Assembly: GCF_041260155.1 (NCBI RefSeq) | Contig: NC_091928.1 | Coordinates: forward strand, 43,986,637 to 44,050,636 | Direction of reading: 5' to 3' | Source of the DNA: Ptychodera flava | Taxonomy: Eukaryota > Hemichordata > Enteropneusta > Ptychoderidae | DNA length: 64,000 nucleotides | Shown here: positions 25,706 through 37,445 of the stretch, in pieces | Layout of the letters: every line of letters begins with the position of its first letter | How positions within the stretch are numbered: position 1 is the first letter of the stretch | The notes under the pieces: generated by a model | The model's database searches: none | What the model saw: the letters and a program-made list of their open reading frames with translations, nothing else | What the model was told of the DNA's origin: nothing | Made by a program: the position numbers and the translations under genes

Positions 25706-26820
25706 CCAGTGCTTGAAAGAGATTATTACAAGGGCGGTGTTAAGTGCCTTAACATCGACAAACAGATTCGTGCCATCAATGCAATTTGGGTGAAAAGGCT
25801 GGTTTCGGGTAAAGACAGCACTTGGGCTGCCATACCATGGCATTACTTCAAAATCGATGAGTCATGTGATCTACTTCAACAAAATCTGTGTTGGAATTCA
25901 TTGCCAAAACAAGTTTTATCATTACTTCCTGTTTTTTACGTCAATATTTTGAATGCTTGGTACACAGCAAGCGACAACACTAATTTAAACAGACATGTAA
26001 CACAAAAATGGTGTAAGAATATCACATTTTTACAAGTCGCCGATTGGCGATAATTCACAATACGGGCTTTGGACAGAAGGGCAATTTATTCCACTGGAAA
26101 AACTTACTTGTAAGATCATTTACTGTACCCTCTTACAAAATCAACGTTTAGATGCTGATAACGCTAATAAGCTTGATAAATGGTATACTTCACTTGGTGC
26201 AAACCATTTAAAAACCAAAGTCTACAATCAGGCAATCTGGGAAAATATTTACTCGTGCACAAAAGAAACAAAATTGAGAGAATTTCAGTGGAAATTGCTG
26301 CACCGGTTATTACCATGTAATAAATATTTGTTTTATTGGAAGAAAATTGATTCCATGAACTGTCACCTTTGTCAGGTACCAGAATCTTTAGAACACAAAT
26401 ACCTGGATTGTCAGATTGCTAAATATCTCTGGAGGAGAATTACAGGGACTATTTGTAATTATTTGAATAGAAATGTAACTTTATCCAATACTGACATTAT
26501 TTTTAATTGTAACACAAAAAAATTTGTTGGCAAAAAGTTTGATGGCGAAGTCATCAAAGTGTTGATTTTGCTTGGAAAATGGTCAATTCATAAATTTTGG
26601 CTCGGTGACAAGAGTGTACCCTTAAATGTACTGTTCCGACACGAGTGTGTTATGAGATGTAAAGTGGAGAAAGTTTCACGAAGAGATGAATTCGTAGAAG
26701 CTTTTGAAAAAATAATAGATTTTATTTAATTTATTTGTATTTCTTGCAAGTGTAGGAGTTGTTGTATAACATGACCGATGTGAAACTTCCTGACAATTTT
26801 AAATAAAAGATAAAAAAAAA
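25706..26820 (+). mobile_element. 5'-truncated non-LTR retrotransposon (LINE) with poly-A tail
   Basis: Holds the C-terminal part of a LINE ORF2. At 25709-26053 is a post-RT segment (GGVKCLNIDKQIRAINAIWV). After a frame break near 26040 the reading continues to the stop at 26729 through FQWKLLHRLLPCNKYLFYW and a zinc-binding CHLC..HKYLDC segment of the zf-RVT type. An 80-base 3' region then ends in an A-rich tail at 26811-26820, directly before the right flanking repeat. The RT core and ORF1 are missing, so the copy is dead on arrival. The clade (L1/Tx1-like) is not certain. Confidence 0.85.
26274..26729 (+). pseudogene. LINE ORF2 C-terminal fragment (zf-RVT region)
   Basis: Open for 151 codons in this frame. 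It has the LHRLLP and CHLC-x10-HKYLDC zinc-finger-like pattern found after the RT domain in many LINEs. The part before 26040 is in another frame. It is a remnant carried by the LINE, not a host gene. Confidence 0.8.
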
Positions 26821-27067
26821 GTCCGTAGGCCCTATGACGAAAACATTGACGACTGAGATGGCCACCGGCGGAGACCGGTGACGGCAGTGCCCACTACAAG
26901 CGTACACTGTGTGTGTCATCGATCTGAAACTTTCGGGCTCGCCAAGGCCGTAAACTTGTGATATTTTAAAAGCCACAGCATCTCTAAGAATGATAATTAC
27001 TGTTTCGATCGTGCCGTTGCATTCGCTTTATAAATATAATTCTAAATATTCTAAATAACTCAAAATA
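26821..27067. repeat. Right direct repeat flanking the LINE (about 247 bases)
   Basis: Starts exactly after the poly-A tail with GTCCGTAGGCCCTATGACG and ends CAAAATA, matching 25461-25705. Confidence 0.9.
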
Positions 27068-27311
27068 GTATCGTTATCCGTCGCCAGCGCGGTGAAAGCT
27101 ATGTCCGCCGATCGCAGACTTGCCTTGGCATCGCTCCAGCGCGAGACAACGATTGACACGAGCTCGTGACCGAATCCGTATGTCTGATTGGTGGAGATAC
27201 CATTCCATGTATCAAAGTTTAAAATCGCGATAAAAATCATGCAATTTGTTACAATAATTTTGATCCATCACATCAAAGAAAAATAAGAAGACTGTTCATG
27301 TGATAAATATA

Positions 27312-27561
<250 letters not shown>

Positions 27562-28005
27562 CTCTTCGTTTTACCTTTGACTCGGCGGTCACCAGGCCTG
27601 TTTTCGAAAGTTGAAATGGGGATCAACCACTTTTTGGTGTCCGCCAAAAATTAACCCCATCCCCCGCCGAAGAAACTGAACGGTCCCTTAAAGGTGTAGC
27701 GCTATGTCCTTCTCGTAAGTGGGTATCTTATCGATCGGTATGGCATCATTGGTTAAAAAAATTGTGTTGGGGAAACTTTAGATCAAAGTTGATGCCACTG
27801 GTGACTAACAGAAATACTGAGCGATTGGGCAATATTACAGTATCGTATGACTAGGTCACCCTATGTCATTACACGAGATGCCATCGAGAGGGCGTAACAA
27901 TTAATGGCCTCTTCATCACGTGAAAAGGCAATTCATATCATTGCATACCGTTGCATACTGTCATCGGCCTACATTCGAGGTGTTCCGCAAAGAAAGGGAA
28001 TCGAA

Positions 28006-30297
28006 ATGGCTGGTTCTGACATCAAAGCTATTCTCGATGCAAAGATAGCAACTATCAGCGACCTTTATAATGCGGGGGACTTTACAGCATGCAGTGAACT
28101 CTTTACCGAAGATTTTGCACTGCTTGCACCAGGCAAGGGGATACAGGAAGGACGTGATGGTGAGTAAATCTTGACCTAAATGCTTGACCTAAATGGGTCA
28201 AGGACTAGTCTAGTACTCTTGACGGCGTTTGTTGACCTACGCCCAAACTCAGGCCACACTCTAGTAGAGTGTTGGCGAGGGCCAAATATACGCCGCTGAG
28301 AGTATTAGACTTGTTGAGCTGCGGAACGAGGTGACCTCTATTGGCCTCTGTTGAAATCAGACCTTGAACAAGAAATTATCGCGGCCGTATACTTGTCGGA
28401 AAGCAGGGGCCCTAAGTATTAAGTTATGTTAATGTCGTGTACTAGGGAATATTGAGTGAGTTGCAAATCCAATGTGCAAAATCCAAAGTTTTGACCCTTT
28501 CCTCATGTCACGTGAAGTTTGCTTGCGCATGCGTAATTGTATGCATGTCACCAGTTTGACCTAGTTCCGCTGCAGTCGAAGTCAAACCTCTAGAACTTCG
28601 ATGACTTTGATCGCAGGGTTAATGTTTGCAAAGTCTACTTCTGTATTTCTGAGCAATTTTTTGCCTTTTCATGGAATAGTAGGCCCTTTCACCTTCTTCC
28701 ATATCATGTGTTGCTCTCTGGTCTCATCGTATGTACAAGTAAATTTCACTGTTATTAGCGTCATTTGACCCAAACTCTTCTTCAACTACATCAGAGTCAG
28801 AGCTATGTCTGTCACTGCCGGAAGGCAAGTACAGTGACACTGCACTATCAGGGCAGACGATGTTTTAACTTTGATTATTTTGACAATATTTTTGTTCAGC
28901 TTATACAACCAACTTCTTGTTCTACTCCCTACAGCACGTTGAACTGTCCAGTATTCAGCTTGCCAACACAGCCGGCGTATGTGTACTGTGCATATGTATC
29001 ATTAACAAATGACTTTCAGGCTGGACTCTAATTCAATTATTACTAATAGTGTTTACATCTACAGGTTTTGTGTCGACAAAGTGAATAAATAGACCGATTC
29101 AGAACGCTGTACACGTATATGTTGAGGACAGCAAGAAACGGTGTTCGATCATTGCATAAAAATATTTTTAAAAATTATCAACAGTTGCAGCTTTGTCACG
29201 TTACAGGGCCTTTTTGTTGTTTTTCTTATGAAAGTTTATTGGAATTCATATATTTTTAGATTTTTTCGCAATAAAAGTAATAAAATGCGACAAAATGGTT
29301 CTACATTTTGTTTAATTATTACAAAACGTTAGAAGCATTGGACGACACAAAATTTTATTCATTTTTCATTGAATCATCTACCAACCTATGGAATCTGAAA
29401 ATGCAAGCAATAATACTTTCATGCCGCCTTTTACAAAGAGCAAATCTTTTAAGTCCCCCTTTACGAGCCCCCATATTTTCAAGCCCCCAAAAATCGTCCA
29501 GCCGCCCCCCCCCCCCCTTCCCCGGCTCACCACTTTTTTTGTGAACGCAGCCTTAATGCTTACTTCGATTGACTTATATTAGGGAAGAACGACATATGGT
29601 ATGCCTCGGTAACCTTGTGATAAACAAAACGTCTTTTTAAAACATCTGAAATTTTACTATAACAGCTTTTACATAAGGTTGATATCATTCAGAGATTTCA
29701 CGAAATTTTTATACATAATTTTTTTATTCAATGACTTACCTTTGATCAAATCTTCATTTACTCCCAAATCGACGGCCCGATAGTATACTGTTTCTGTCAA
29801 GTTCAGCACTGACTCAACTCATGCAAACGCCATACACCGAAGCTCCCGGGAAATTGACGGTTAGTTTGTCCCAGATTTGTATTCAGTGGTGTACTGACAA
29901 TGTGGTTCTAAACGTTCTTGCTTCACCTCTTACGTGCAGGTGGCAAGTGCTTTCCCCTGAGCTTCTGTGTACAAAAAGAGTCATTGTCAAAAAATTAGAT
30001 TTATCCTAAATCTTATAGGTAAACGACCATTCCATATTTTTTGCGTTGACCGAAGATTTGTTGTCATTCTTGATAGTTATCCCAGAGGCCTTGAAATCGA
30101 TGAAGGCTGCGGGTGGTGTCAAGTTGGTCTCAAAACTACAAGAGGTTAATGGATTTGGAGATCTAGCGTACGGTTGGGGTATATATTCACTGTTTAAGGA
30201 AGACGGATCGTTGGTGACTAGTGGCAAGTATCTCCACATCTGGAAGAAAATTAACGGCGATTACTACTTACATCGTGATTGCAGCAACACCAACTAG
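28006..30297 (+). CDS. SnoaL-like (DUF4440/NTF2-fold) small protein, copy 2
   Basis: Coding exons 28006-28159 and 30077-30297 (TAG), 124 residues, the same exon sizes as copy 1 (154 and 221). Exon 1 begins MAGSDIKAILDAK and ends in EGRDG-type sequence. Exon 2 carries LKSMKAAGGVKL, FGDLAYGWGIYSLFKEDGS and SGKYLHIWKKINGDYYLHRD. The 5' flank resembles that of copy 3. An upstream in-frame ATG at 27904 would add residues not conserved in the other copies. The 3' flank holds a 324-base TTAA-flanked palindromic element missing from the sister genes. AATAAA is replaced by GATAAA. Confidence 0.86.
29940..30018 (+). other. Possible cryptic or poison exon in the intron of SnoaL-like copy 2
   Basis: An acceptor-like TTACGTGCAG and a donor-like ATAG|GTAAAC bound 79 bases about 60 bases upstream of exon 2. 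Copy 3 has the same arrangement at 35891-35966; copy 1 keeps the acceptor (ending 23160). Reading through introduces a stop. There is no proof of use. Confidence 0.25.
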
Positions 30298-30381
30298 GAC
30301 ACGGGAAACTCGGGCTGGAATGAGGTGGCTATTCGCGTAGATGTTGTATCTTTATAAAGCATCGTAATTTCGATCTTTTCC

Positions 30382-30713
30382 TTAAAGGGACAAAGTCGGC
30401 CATTTTCATTAATTTTGTTTGATACGAGATACTACTTATATATTGTTTGACATGTTGAAAGATACTGAATGAAACGGTGACCATGCATATACTCAACCCC
30501 GGTGTTAGACAAGATCAATGAAACCATTGTGAAAATGAATTAATGGTCATGACCATAAATTCATTTTTGCGACGGTTTAATTTAATTTGTCTAAAACGAG
30601 GTGGAACATATGCATGGTCACCCATTCATTCAGTATCTTTCGACATATCAAACAATAAGTAGTATCTCGCATCAAACAAATTTCATGAAAAATGGCCGAC
30701 TTTGTCCCTTTAA
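30382..30713. mobile_element. TTAA-flanked palindromic MITE-like element (324 bases plus duplicated TTAA)
   Basis: The body, 30386-30709, starts AGGGACAAAGTCGGCCATTT and ends in its complement. The inverted similarity runs through most of each half (GAGATACTACTTAT, GAAAGATACTGAATGAA, GTGACCATGCATAT arms). TTAA lies on both sides. Copies 1 and 3 have the uninterrupted site (CTCCTCGATCACTG and CTCCTCAATCTCTG), so the borders are exact. TTAA targeting is typical of piggyBac-type transposition. Confidence 0.88.
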
Positions 30714-31433
30714 TCACTGATGTAATGAACATTTCCTTGAATGTAAATCAATCACAGACGATAAACCAAAGGTAACAGATGACTGGTGGATCCATAACGA
30801 AATTGTAATGATACCTTTCGCTAAACTTAAAAAAAAAATCTGTCATCGTGAACCAGTGTCTTCTTTGCTCCAGGCATTTCCTAAAAATGCTTACTACTCA
30901 AGATCTTATATTAGATCTGGCTCACGAAAATGATAAATCTGCTAGCCTAGGTACCTTGGTTTTTAACGATCTCTTTCGTTACCTTTACACTCTAAGGCTA
31001 ATTTTGAAATCCAGGGCTTTGAAATGTCGTGTTGCAAATGTGAATGTCTAGGTTTTTACCGCCATCGTTTGGCCCACATGACAACAACGTGACGGGCGTG
31101 ACGTCACACGTCTGTAAATGCCATCGTTTATCGAATAATAATAAGAAGATATGTGAAGTGGTACAATAAATTAACATGTGATTAATTTTACGATATTGTA
31201 ATCAAAACAACTTCATTTACCATCCTTAATCTCAAATCTAGCATTGATTTCAGATCACATGATGTTTGTTAGCTGTGTCATACTTACCAATACAATACCT
31301 TCAAAATCGATTGATTTAATTATCAACATTGACACTTGGTTAACGAACGAGGTACTTTTCGGGTTTTTACTGGAAAGTGTTTTGTGTGAGTAGAGAAAAG
31401 AGACTACTAGCAAATCAAAAGTAGGTCAACGTG

Positions 31434-31581
31434 TAGACTCTCTCACAGCCCCTCGTCTGCTACGCAGCTCTATCCTGTACCACGGTCCCCAGGGGACCGT
31501 GCCTCTACCATATGGTGATGCGCCCTCACCGGGTCATGTTTTGAGGCGTAGCCAGCGAGGGGCTATGAAAGAGTCCAGCCG
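31434..31581. mobile_element. Foldback element in the flank of SnoaL-like copy 2
   Basis: Inverted ends GACTCTCTCACAGCCCCTCG and CGAGGGGCTATGAAAGAGTC, with an inner hairpin CACGGTCCCC/GGGGACCGTG. ACGTG occurs at both borders. The sister unit has a single ACGTG with no insert at 36622-36626. Confidence 0.8.
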
Positions 31582-32534
31582 ACGTGGTTGCTTATCAAAG
31601 AAGACGGCCTTCAACGCACTTATGATATGCAATGTAGCCCTGACGTCTGCGTTTTAAGTTGTCGTTGCACATTACACAGCGTGCTTGCTCAAAATCACTT
31701 TTTGCAAAGTTTCGTTCAATTTTCACTAATTTATCAACCAAAGTTTAAAATATTGGTTTTGTTCACCTTTTAGCATGACAAGCAGTTGAGTGAGAAAAAA
31801 AATGAAATTTATACAAATCACCTGAGTTCCTGGCTTGGTTTTTCTCCAATAGTCAACATTTCAATTTCTGTCTGGGTCAAATTTTGTGAAGTTTTCACAT
31901 TATGTACTTTTAATACTATATTAAGAAACGACAATTTTGTTTGGCAGTAAAGTTCTTACATTTCGAGTAAATGTCATTTAGTTTTGCTTATCATAAATTT
32001 AATCAACTTTTTGTACGCCAGTCTTTCAGTACCTGCCATTTAAGAACGAGGATGCAAAATAATATGGTTGATTCTACATATACTCTAGTTTCAAATGAGA
32101 TATGATTTCATATATAGTGTCACGTTTGTGACTTAAATTACTGATACTTTGTCATTAATACCAACATTTAAGTTTTCTTTGATGTTTGGAATAAACTGTT
32201 GCTACCATACTAAACTTCAGTAACTTTGCGTACCAAAATATATAGTATGAGGGAGTTTTCTTGTCATTATTGATAAGAATTATTGCTTTTAAACAAGTGT
32301 GTTAGTTAAGACGCCACTCTATTTTCTTTATAATGTCAGCCCTTAAGCTGATACTTGTTGATAAGATGTTAGCATGGTAGAATAAGTAGCGTCTTGCTTG
32401 TCCCCAAGTCTCTGTAAGTGTTTGGAAAAGGACCCGGGAAAGGGGCCTTTCAGCGAAATTCTGCCATGCTTATGAAAACTACAATTTGAACACCCTGAGC
32501 TGAATACCAACATTTGATTGCCATTGTTGTTTGC

Positions 32535-32693
32535 TAAGGCTGTGAGTGCTGTAAAGTTGGTAGCAACACAATAAGAGGCGAACGGGATTGATCTTGCGTA
32601 CTATTGCGGTACCTATTCCGGATCGCCGCTCACCAAAGACAAGTGTGTCCATAATCTGGAAGAAAATCGATGGCATTAACTAAATACACACAA
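32535..32693 (+). pseudogene. Relic of a fourth SnoaL-like exon 2
   Basis: Matches exon 2 of the three genes: an AAGGCTG..GCTG.AAAGTTG start, a middle GATCTTGCGTACTATTGCGGTA followed by CCTATTCC, and an end ATCTGGAAGAAAATCGATGGC. Stops and indels break it throughout, and no matching exon 1 is seen nearby. It shows an older duplication between copies 2 and 3. Confidence 0.8.
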
Positions 32694-32799
32694 TCCTATT
32701 GAAATCAGATGTGGAGCTGGTGACGGTGCCTTTGCATATTTTTTAGTACCCTCGTCATCCAGGAGTAAGAAGACTATCAGCCAACAACAACAACAGCAA

Positions 32800-32958
32800 C
32801 AAGGTATGAGGCTAAATGGATAAACTACACTGTATGCTCTGTAGAACATGTGAGTTTTCAGTTTGTTTATTTATTTGTTTGTTTTTGTTTTTGTGGGTTT
32901 TCTTTGCATATTGGCGGTTGGAACAGGCTCTAACTAGCCATAAGATATTGAACATACC

Positions 32959-32995
<37 letters not shown>

Positions 32996-33050
32996 ACGTT
33001 GTTGTCGCGAATTCATATACGAGAATTAAGCTTTGTAATGCGATGTAAAA
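32800..33050. repeat. Dispersed repeat with (GTT)n core (copy near SnoaL-like cluster)
   Basis: CACTGTATGCTCTGTAG, then ATTGAACATACCTG, then a (GTT)n run at 32960-32995, then GTTGTCGCGAATTCATATACG. The same order recurs at 41170-41370, and part of it at about 40490-40560. Confidence 0.7.
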
Positions 33051-33474
33051 TGTCTCACCTTGGCCTTGTAAACCACGCCTTTGACTTGACTGTTACCCTT
33101 CAAGGGGCATTAGGCTTGTCCCGGCAATTACAATCAGCTAGTTGATATTTACGCTGATCTCCGATAATTACTCTCTTATTATGCGATTTGATTATAATAG
33201 CCATATTCTTCATAGAGCTTTGTATATCATAAAAGCTGCACATTATCAATGCTAATCTATGCTGTTCAAAAATGCTCTGAGTTGGTTTCAAAATGTCGCC
33301 ATCAAAACAAATAGTATTAATCAAATTTTAACACCACTTACAAATACAATGGTACGTCCCATATGAGTGAGAGCGTAGAGCTAAGAATCCTTTCACTTCT
33401 TTCTGAAGATTGCAGGATACATGAAACTTAAAGTAACAGATATTACAATTTGATAACTTTGAACTTGAAGTAAT

Positions 33475-33506
33475 TTTGTATATATAATATATATACATAT
33501 ATATAC

Positions 33507-33552
<46 letters not shown>
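33475..33552. repeat. (TA)n microsatellite
   Basis: Interrupted TA array just before the duplicated 5' flank of SnoaL-like copy 3. Copy 2 also has a TA array upstream. Confidence 0.95.
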
Positions 33553-33554
<2 letters not shown>

Positions 33555-33729
33555 ATATTACTTTAGTATGACTCTATCACGATATGTCATTGCGCGAGTT
33601 GCTCTCGAGAGGGCGCAATATTTAACGGCATATTTCATCCCGTGTAAAGGCGACAGACAATTCATATCATTGCTAGCTATCATTGGTCTACATTGGAGGT
33701 GTTCAACAAAGAACTTGAACGGAATCAAA

Positions 33730-36246
33730 ATGGCTGATTCTGACCTCAAAGCTATTCTCGATGCAAAGATAGATACCATCAGCGAGCTTTTCAATTCGGG
33801 GGAATTTATAGCATGCAGAGAACTCTTTACTGAAGATTTGGTATTGATGGAACCGGGCAGGGAGGTACAGTACGGACGTGATTGTGAGTAAATGGGTATT
33901 TCTCTTGTGGGTCAACATGACGCTGCGGTTAGCCATATAGGAATAGAAGTAAACTGACCATTTCATTCGAGAAAGTGCACTCTTTTTGTGAACAGTTATA
34001 CACATTACTGTCCGTTTTCTCCATCGTCTATTGATAAATGCCAAGTCTCCTGATCTTCCGTGTGTTTCTCATCTCGTGTACTAGTACGGTATGTTTCACT
34101 ATCCTGATGGTCAAATGACCAAAACTCTCTTCAACTACATAAGAGTCAGATCTTTCTGTCACTGTCGGTATGCAGTGACCGTTACACTGCCCGCTTGGCA
34201 GTAGCAGGACAGTTGCTCTATTAACCTTGACGATATTGACAATATTTGTTATCAGTTCACGCAACATCACTGCGTTCTTGTTCCACTCCCTACTGCAGCA
34301 TGTTGAACATTCCAGTCTTCAGCTTACCAACACAGCCTTTGTATGTGTACTGTGCATTTAATCCTTGACAAATAAGCTTTTTGGGGGCCTATGGCTGGAC
34401 TCTAATTCAATTATCACCAATAGTGTTTACATATACAGGCTTTATCGACAAAATGAATAAATGGTGTGTTTCAGAACGCTGTATACGTATATGTAGGGAG
34501 ACAACAAGAAACGTTAACTGAAGGCCTATTTGATACATTGCATGAAAATATTGAAACAATTATTATCATAGTTGCAGCTTGTGTCACCTTAAAAGGCCTG
34601 TTTATTGCGGTTTTCTTTCAAAATTCAATGACGTTCATACATTTTTAGTTTTTTTCGAAATGAAAGTAAGGATATGCGACAAAATGGGTCTACATTTTGT
34701 TTAAAGCCCCAATAGCTGCTAATTTTATGCATTATTTTCATGATTTTAATTTCAAACCAAAGTTGGTTCATGTGAATGTGCTAACTGAAGGACGTGTATA
34801 GAAGTATCACTGCTCGCTGATTTGGACCTGGCTACACGTTTTAACAGGCTGAATACTAAACGGGTGCCGCACTCATAAAATGGCGCCCCCATGGAAAAAT
34901 ACAAAAAAACAGTATTTCGTGCGCATACACATCATGATCATAAAAGAAACAAGCATGATGCCATTTTCTTGAATGCACAACACACAATGGCCAATATTTT
35001 GTTGTCATAATCTTTATTTTCTCTATCATATGATTAGTTTTTGAAAATGGCGGGAAATCTAAAATGATGGTAAAACGTTTGAATATACATGCCATTTTCG
35101 ACACCCATGACAACGTTTTACACATCTTCAGTCTCTAATGGATCTTACATAATGGAAGCTCTTGGAAAACTTAGGGTATTTTGAGATAGGTTTATTACAC
35201 ATTCGCAACCATTGGGGCTTTAATTATTTCTAACATCAGAACCACTCTGGAAACAAATTTTTTTTTCATTGAATCAGCTACCAAACTATGGAATCTGAAA
35301 ATGCAAGCAATAATAGGAAACCAAAATATTTTCATGCCCCCTAATACACAGGGCAAAACTTCCAAGTCACCCCTTCCATCCCCAACATCTTCAAGTTCCC
35401 CTGAATTCCTCCAGTCCCCCCCCCCCTCCATTTTTTTATCGAGCGCAGCCTTAATGCTTACTTCAATAGACGTATTTTAGGGAAAAAACGACATTGTATG
35501 CCTCGGTAACCCTGTGATAAACAAATCCTCTTTTTTAAACATATGAAATTTTACTATCACAGCTTTTACATTTGTTTTATGAGTTTCTAAGGCTGATATC
35601 ATATGGATTTTACCAAATTTGTATACATAACTGTTTGAATTAACTGACTCACTTTTGATCAAACTCTTTATTTACTCCGAAATCGACGGCCCAATACATC
35701 GAACCATATTCAGTTCAACCCTGGGTAAACTGTTTCTGTCAAGTTCATCACAAATATCGTCCACTAATGCAAACGCCATACACCGAAGCTCCCGGGAATT
35801 TGACGGTGAGTTTGTATCAGATTTGTTGTATCAGTGATGTACATCAGACAGTTTGGTACTAAACATTCTTGTTTCAACCCTTACTTGCAGGCGGCAAGTA
35901 TTTTCCCCTGAGCTTCTGTGTGAAAGAGCCCTTTTGACAGAATTCGATTTGTCCTCCACCCTAAAGGTAAACGACCATAGTTTGTTTAGCTTTAATCAGA
36001 GATTTGTTGTCATTCTTGATAGCTATCGTGGAGACCATGAAATCAATGAAGGCTGCGGGTGCTGCAAAGTTGACCTCGAAACTGCACGAGGTGGTTGGAG
36101 TTGGAGATCTTGCGTACTGTTGGGGTCAACATTCTCTGATTAAAGAAGATGGATCGGTGTTGATTAGTGGCAAGTATCTCCACATCTGGAAGAAAATTAA
36201 CGGCGATTACTACTTACACCGTGATTGCAGCAACACCAACTATTAA
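33730..36246 (+). CDS. SnoaL-like (DUF4440/NTF2-fold) small protein, copy 3
   Basis: Coding exons 33730-33883 and 36023-36246 (TAA), 125 residues. Exon 1 begins MADSDLKAILDAK and is more diverged (FTEDLVLMEPG). Exon 2 has MKSMKAAGAAKL, VGDLAYCWGQHSLIKEDGS and SGKYLHIWKKINGDYYLHRD, and ends one codon later than the others. An open frame runs upstream to 33568, but its extra residues do not match copies 1-2, so the MADSD start is chosen. The intron holds a 515-base TTAA-flanked element. AATAAA is at 36380-36385. No active-site assignment is possible. Confidence 0.86.
34701..35223. mobile_element. TTAA-flanked MITE-like element in the intron of copy 3 (515 bases)
   Basis: The body, 34705-35219, has short inverted ends AGCCCCAATAG / ATTGGGGCT, and TTAA lies on each side. 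The intron of copy 2 has the empty site TTTTGTTTAATTATT at about 29307-29321, giving exact borders. It has no coding capacity and is unrelated to the element at 30386. Confidence 0.82.
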
Positions 36247-36249
36247 ACG

Positions 36250-37445
36250 GGAAACTCAGGCTGGAATGAGGTGGCTCTTTACGTAAACGTTGTGCATCCT
36301 AATGCGCTATCGCGTCTTCAATCTTCTCCTCAATCTCTGATGTAATCAACATTTACGTGCATGTAAATCAATCACAGACAATAAAACAAATGTAACAAGT
36401 CACCGGTGGATCCATAACGAATTGTAATGATACATTTTGCTAAACTTTAAAAACCTATCATCATTTTCCACTGACTTCTCTGCTCACTTTCAAAATCGTT
36501 AACTTTAATCGATTATCTTCATTGACACTTGGGGAACGAACGAGCTACTTTTCAGGTTTTCCTATCAAACTGTTTTGTGCGAGTACAGAAAAGAGAGTAG
36601 CTTCAAATAAGAAATAGGCCAACGTGATGATTTACCAAAGAAGATCGCCTTCAACGCACTTAAGATAACACACTTAAGATATATCTAAAATCTGATGATA
36701 AGATATGCAGTGTAGCCCTGACTTCTCTGCTTAAGTTGCCGTTGCACATTACTCAGCGTGTTTTGCTCAAAATCACTTTTTTGCAAAGCTTCATTCAGTT
36801 TTCATTGATTTTTCATCCAAAGTTTAGAATATTGGTTTGGTTCACCTTTCAGCGTGACTAGCACTTGAGTACGGAAAAAAAAACATAAATTTATGCAAAT
36901 CACCTTTGTTCCTTTTTTTTTCTTCGATCTTCAACATTTCAATTTCTGTCTAGGTCAATTTTTGTGAAATTTTTAAATTATGTACTTGTAATACTATATT
37001 AAGAAACGACAATTTTGCTTAGCCGTAAAAATCTTACATTTTGAATAAATGTCATTTTAGTTTTGCTAATCATGACTTTAATTAACTTTTTGAATGTCAG
37101 TCTTTCAATCCCTGCCATGTTAAGAATAAGGATGCAAAATAAAATTGTCGTTGTTCCTACATATACCCTAGTTTCAAATGAGATATAAAATTTCATAAGT
37201 AGTATCACGTTTTTGACTTAAATTACTGAGACTTTTTCATTAATACCAAAATTTAAGTTTTCTATCCCAAACATAATGTACACCCTTAATTTTTGGAATA
37301 AACTATTGCTACCATACTAACCGTAAGTTTCTCTGCTTTTTAAAATATATAGTATAAGGGTGTTTTCTTGTCATTATTGATAAGAATTACTGCTTTTAAA
37401 CAAGTGTGTTTAAATTAAGACGTCACACTATTTTCTTTATAATGT
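36250..37445. repeat. Duplicated 3' flank of SnoaL-like copy 3
   Basis: Colinear with 30300-32340 apart from the two elements inserted there; similarity ends near TTTTCTTTATAATGTCA in both. Confidence 0.8.
36380..36385 (+). promoter_or_regulatory. Polyadenylation signal AATAAA, SnoaL-like copy 3
   Basis: Same context (AATCACAGACAATAAAAC) as in copy 1, about 135 bases after the stop. Confidence 0.6.

Larger units (their letters stand above)
30300..32340. repeat. Duplicated 3' flank of SnoaL-like copy 2 (pairs with about 36250-37445)
   Basis: Extended similarity, for example AACGAACGAGGTACTTTTC, AGTTGTCGTTGCACATTAC and GATAAGAATTATTGCTTT, recurs in order after copy 3. It is interrupted here by the two inserted elements. 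Confidence 0.8.
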
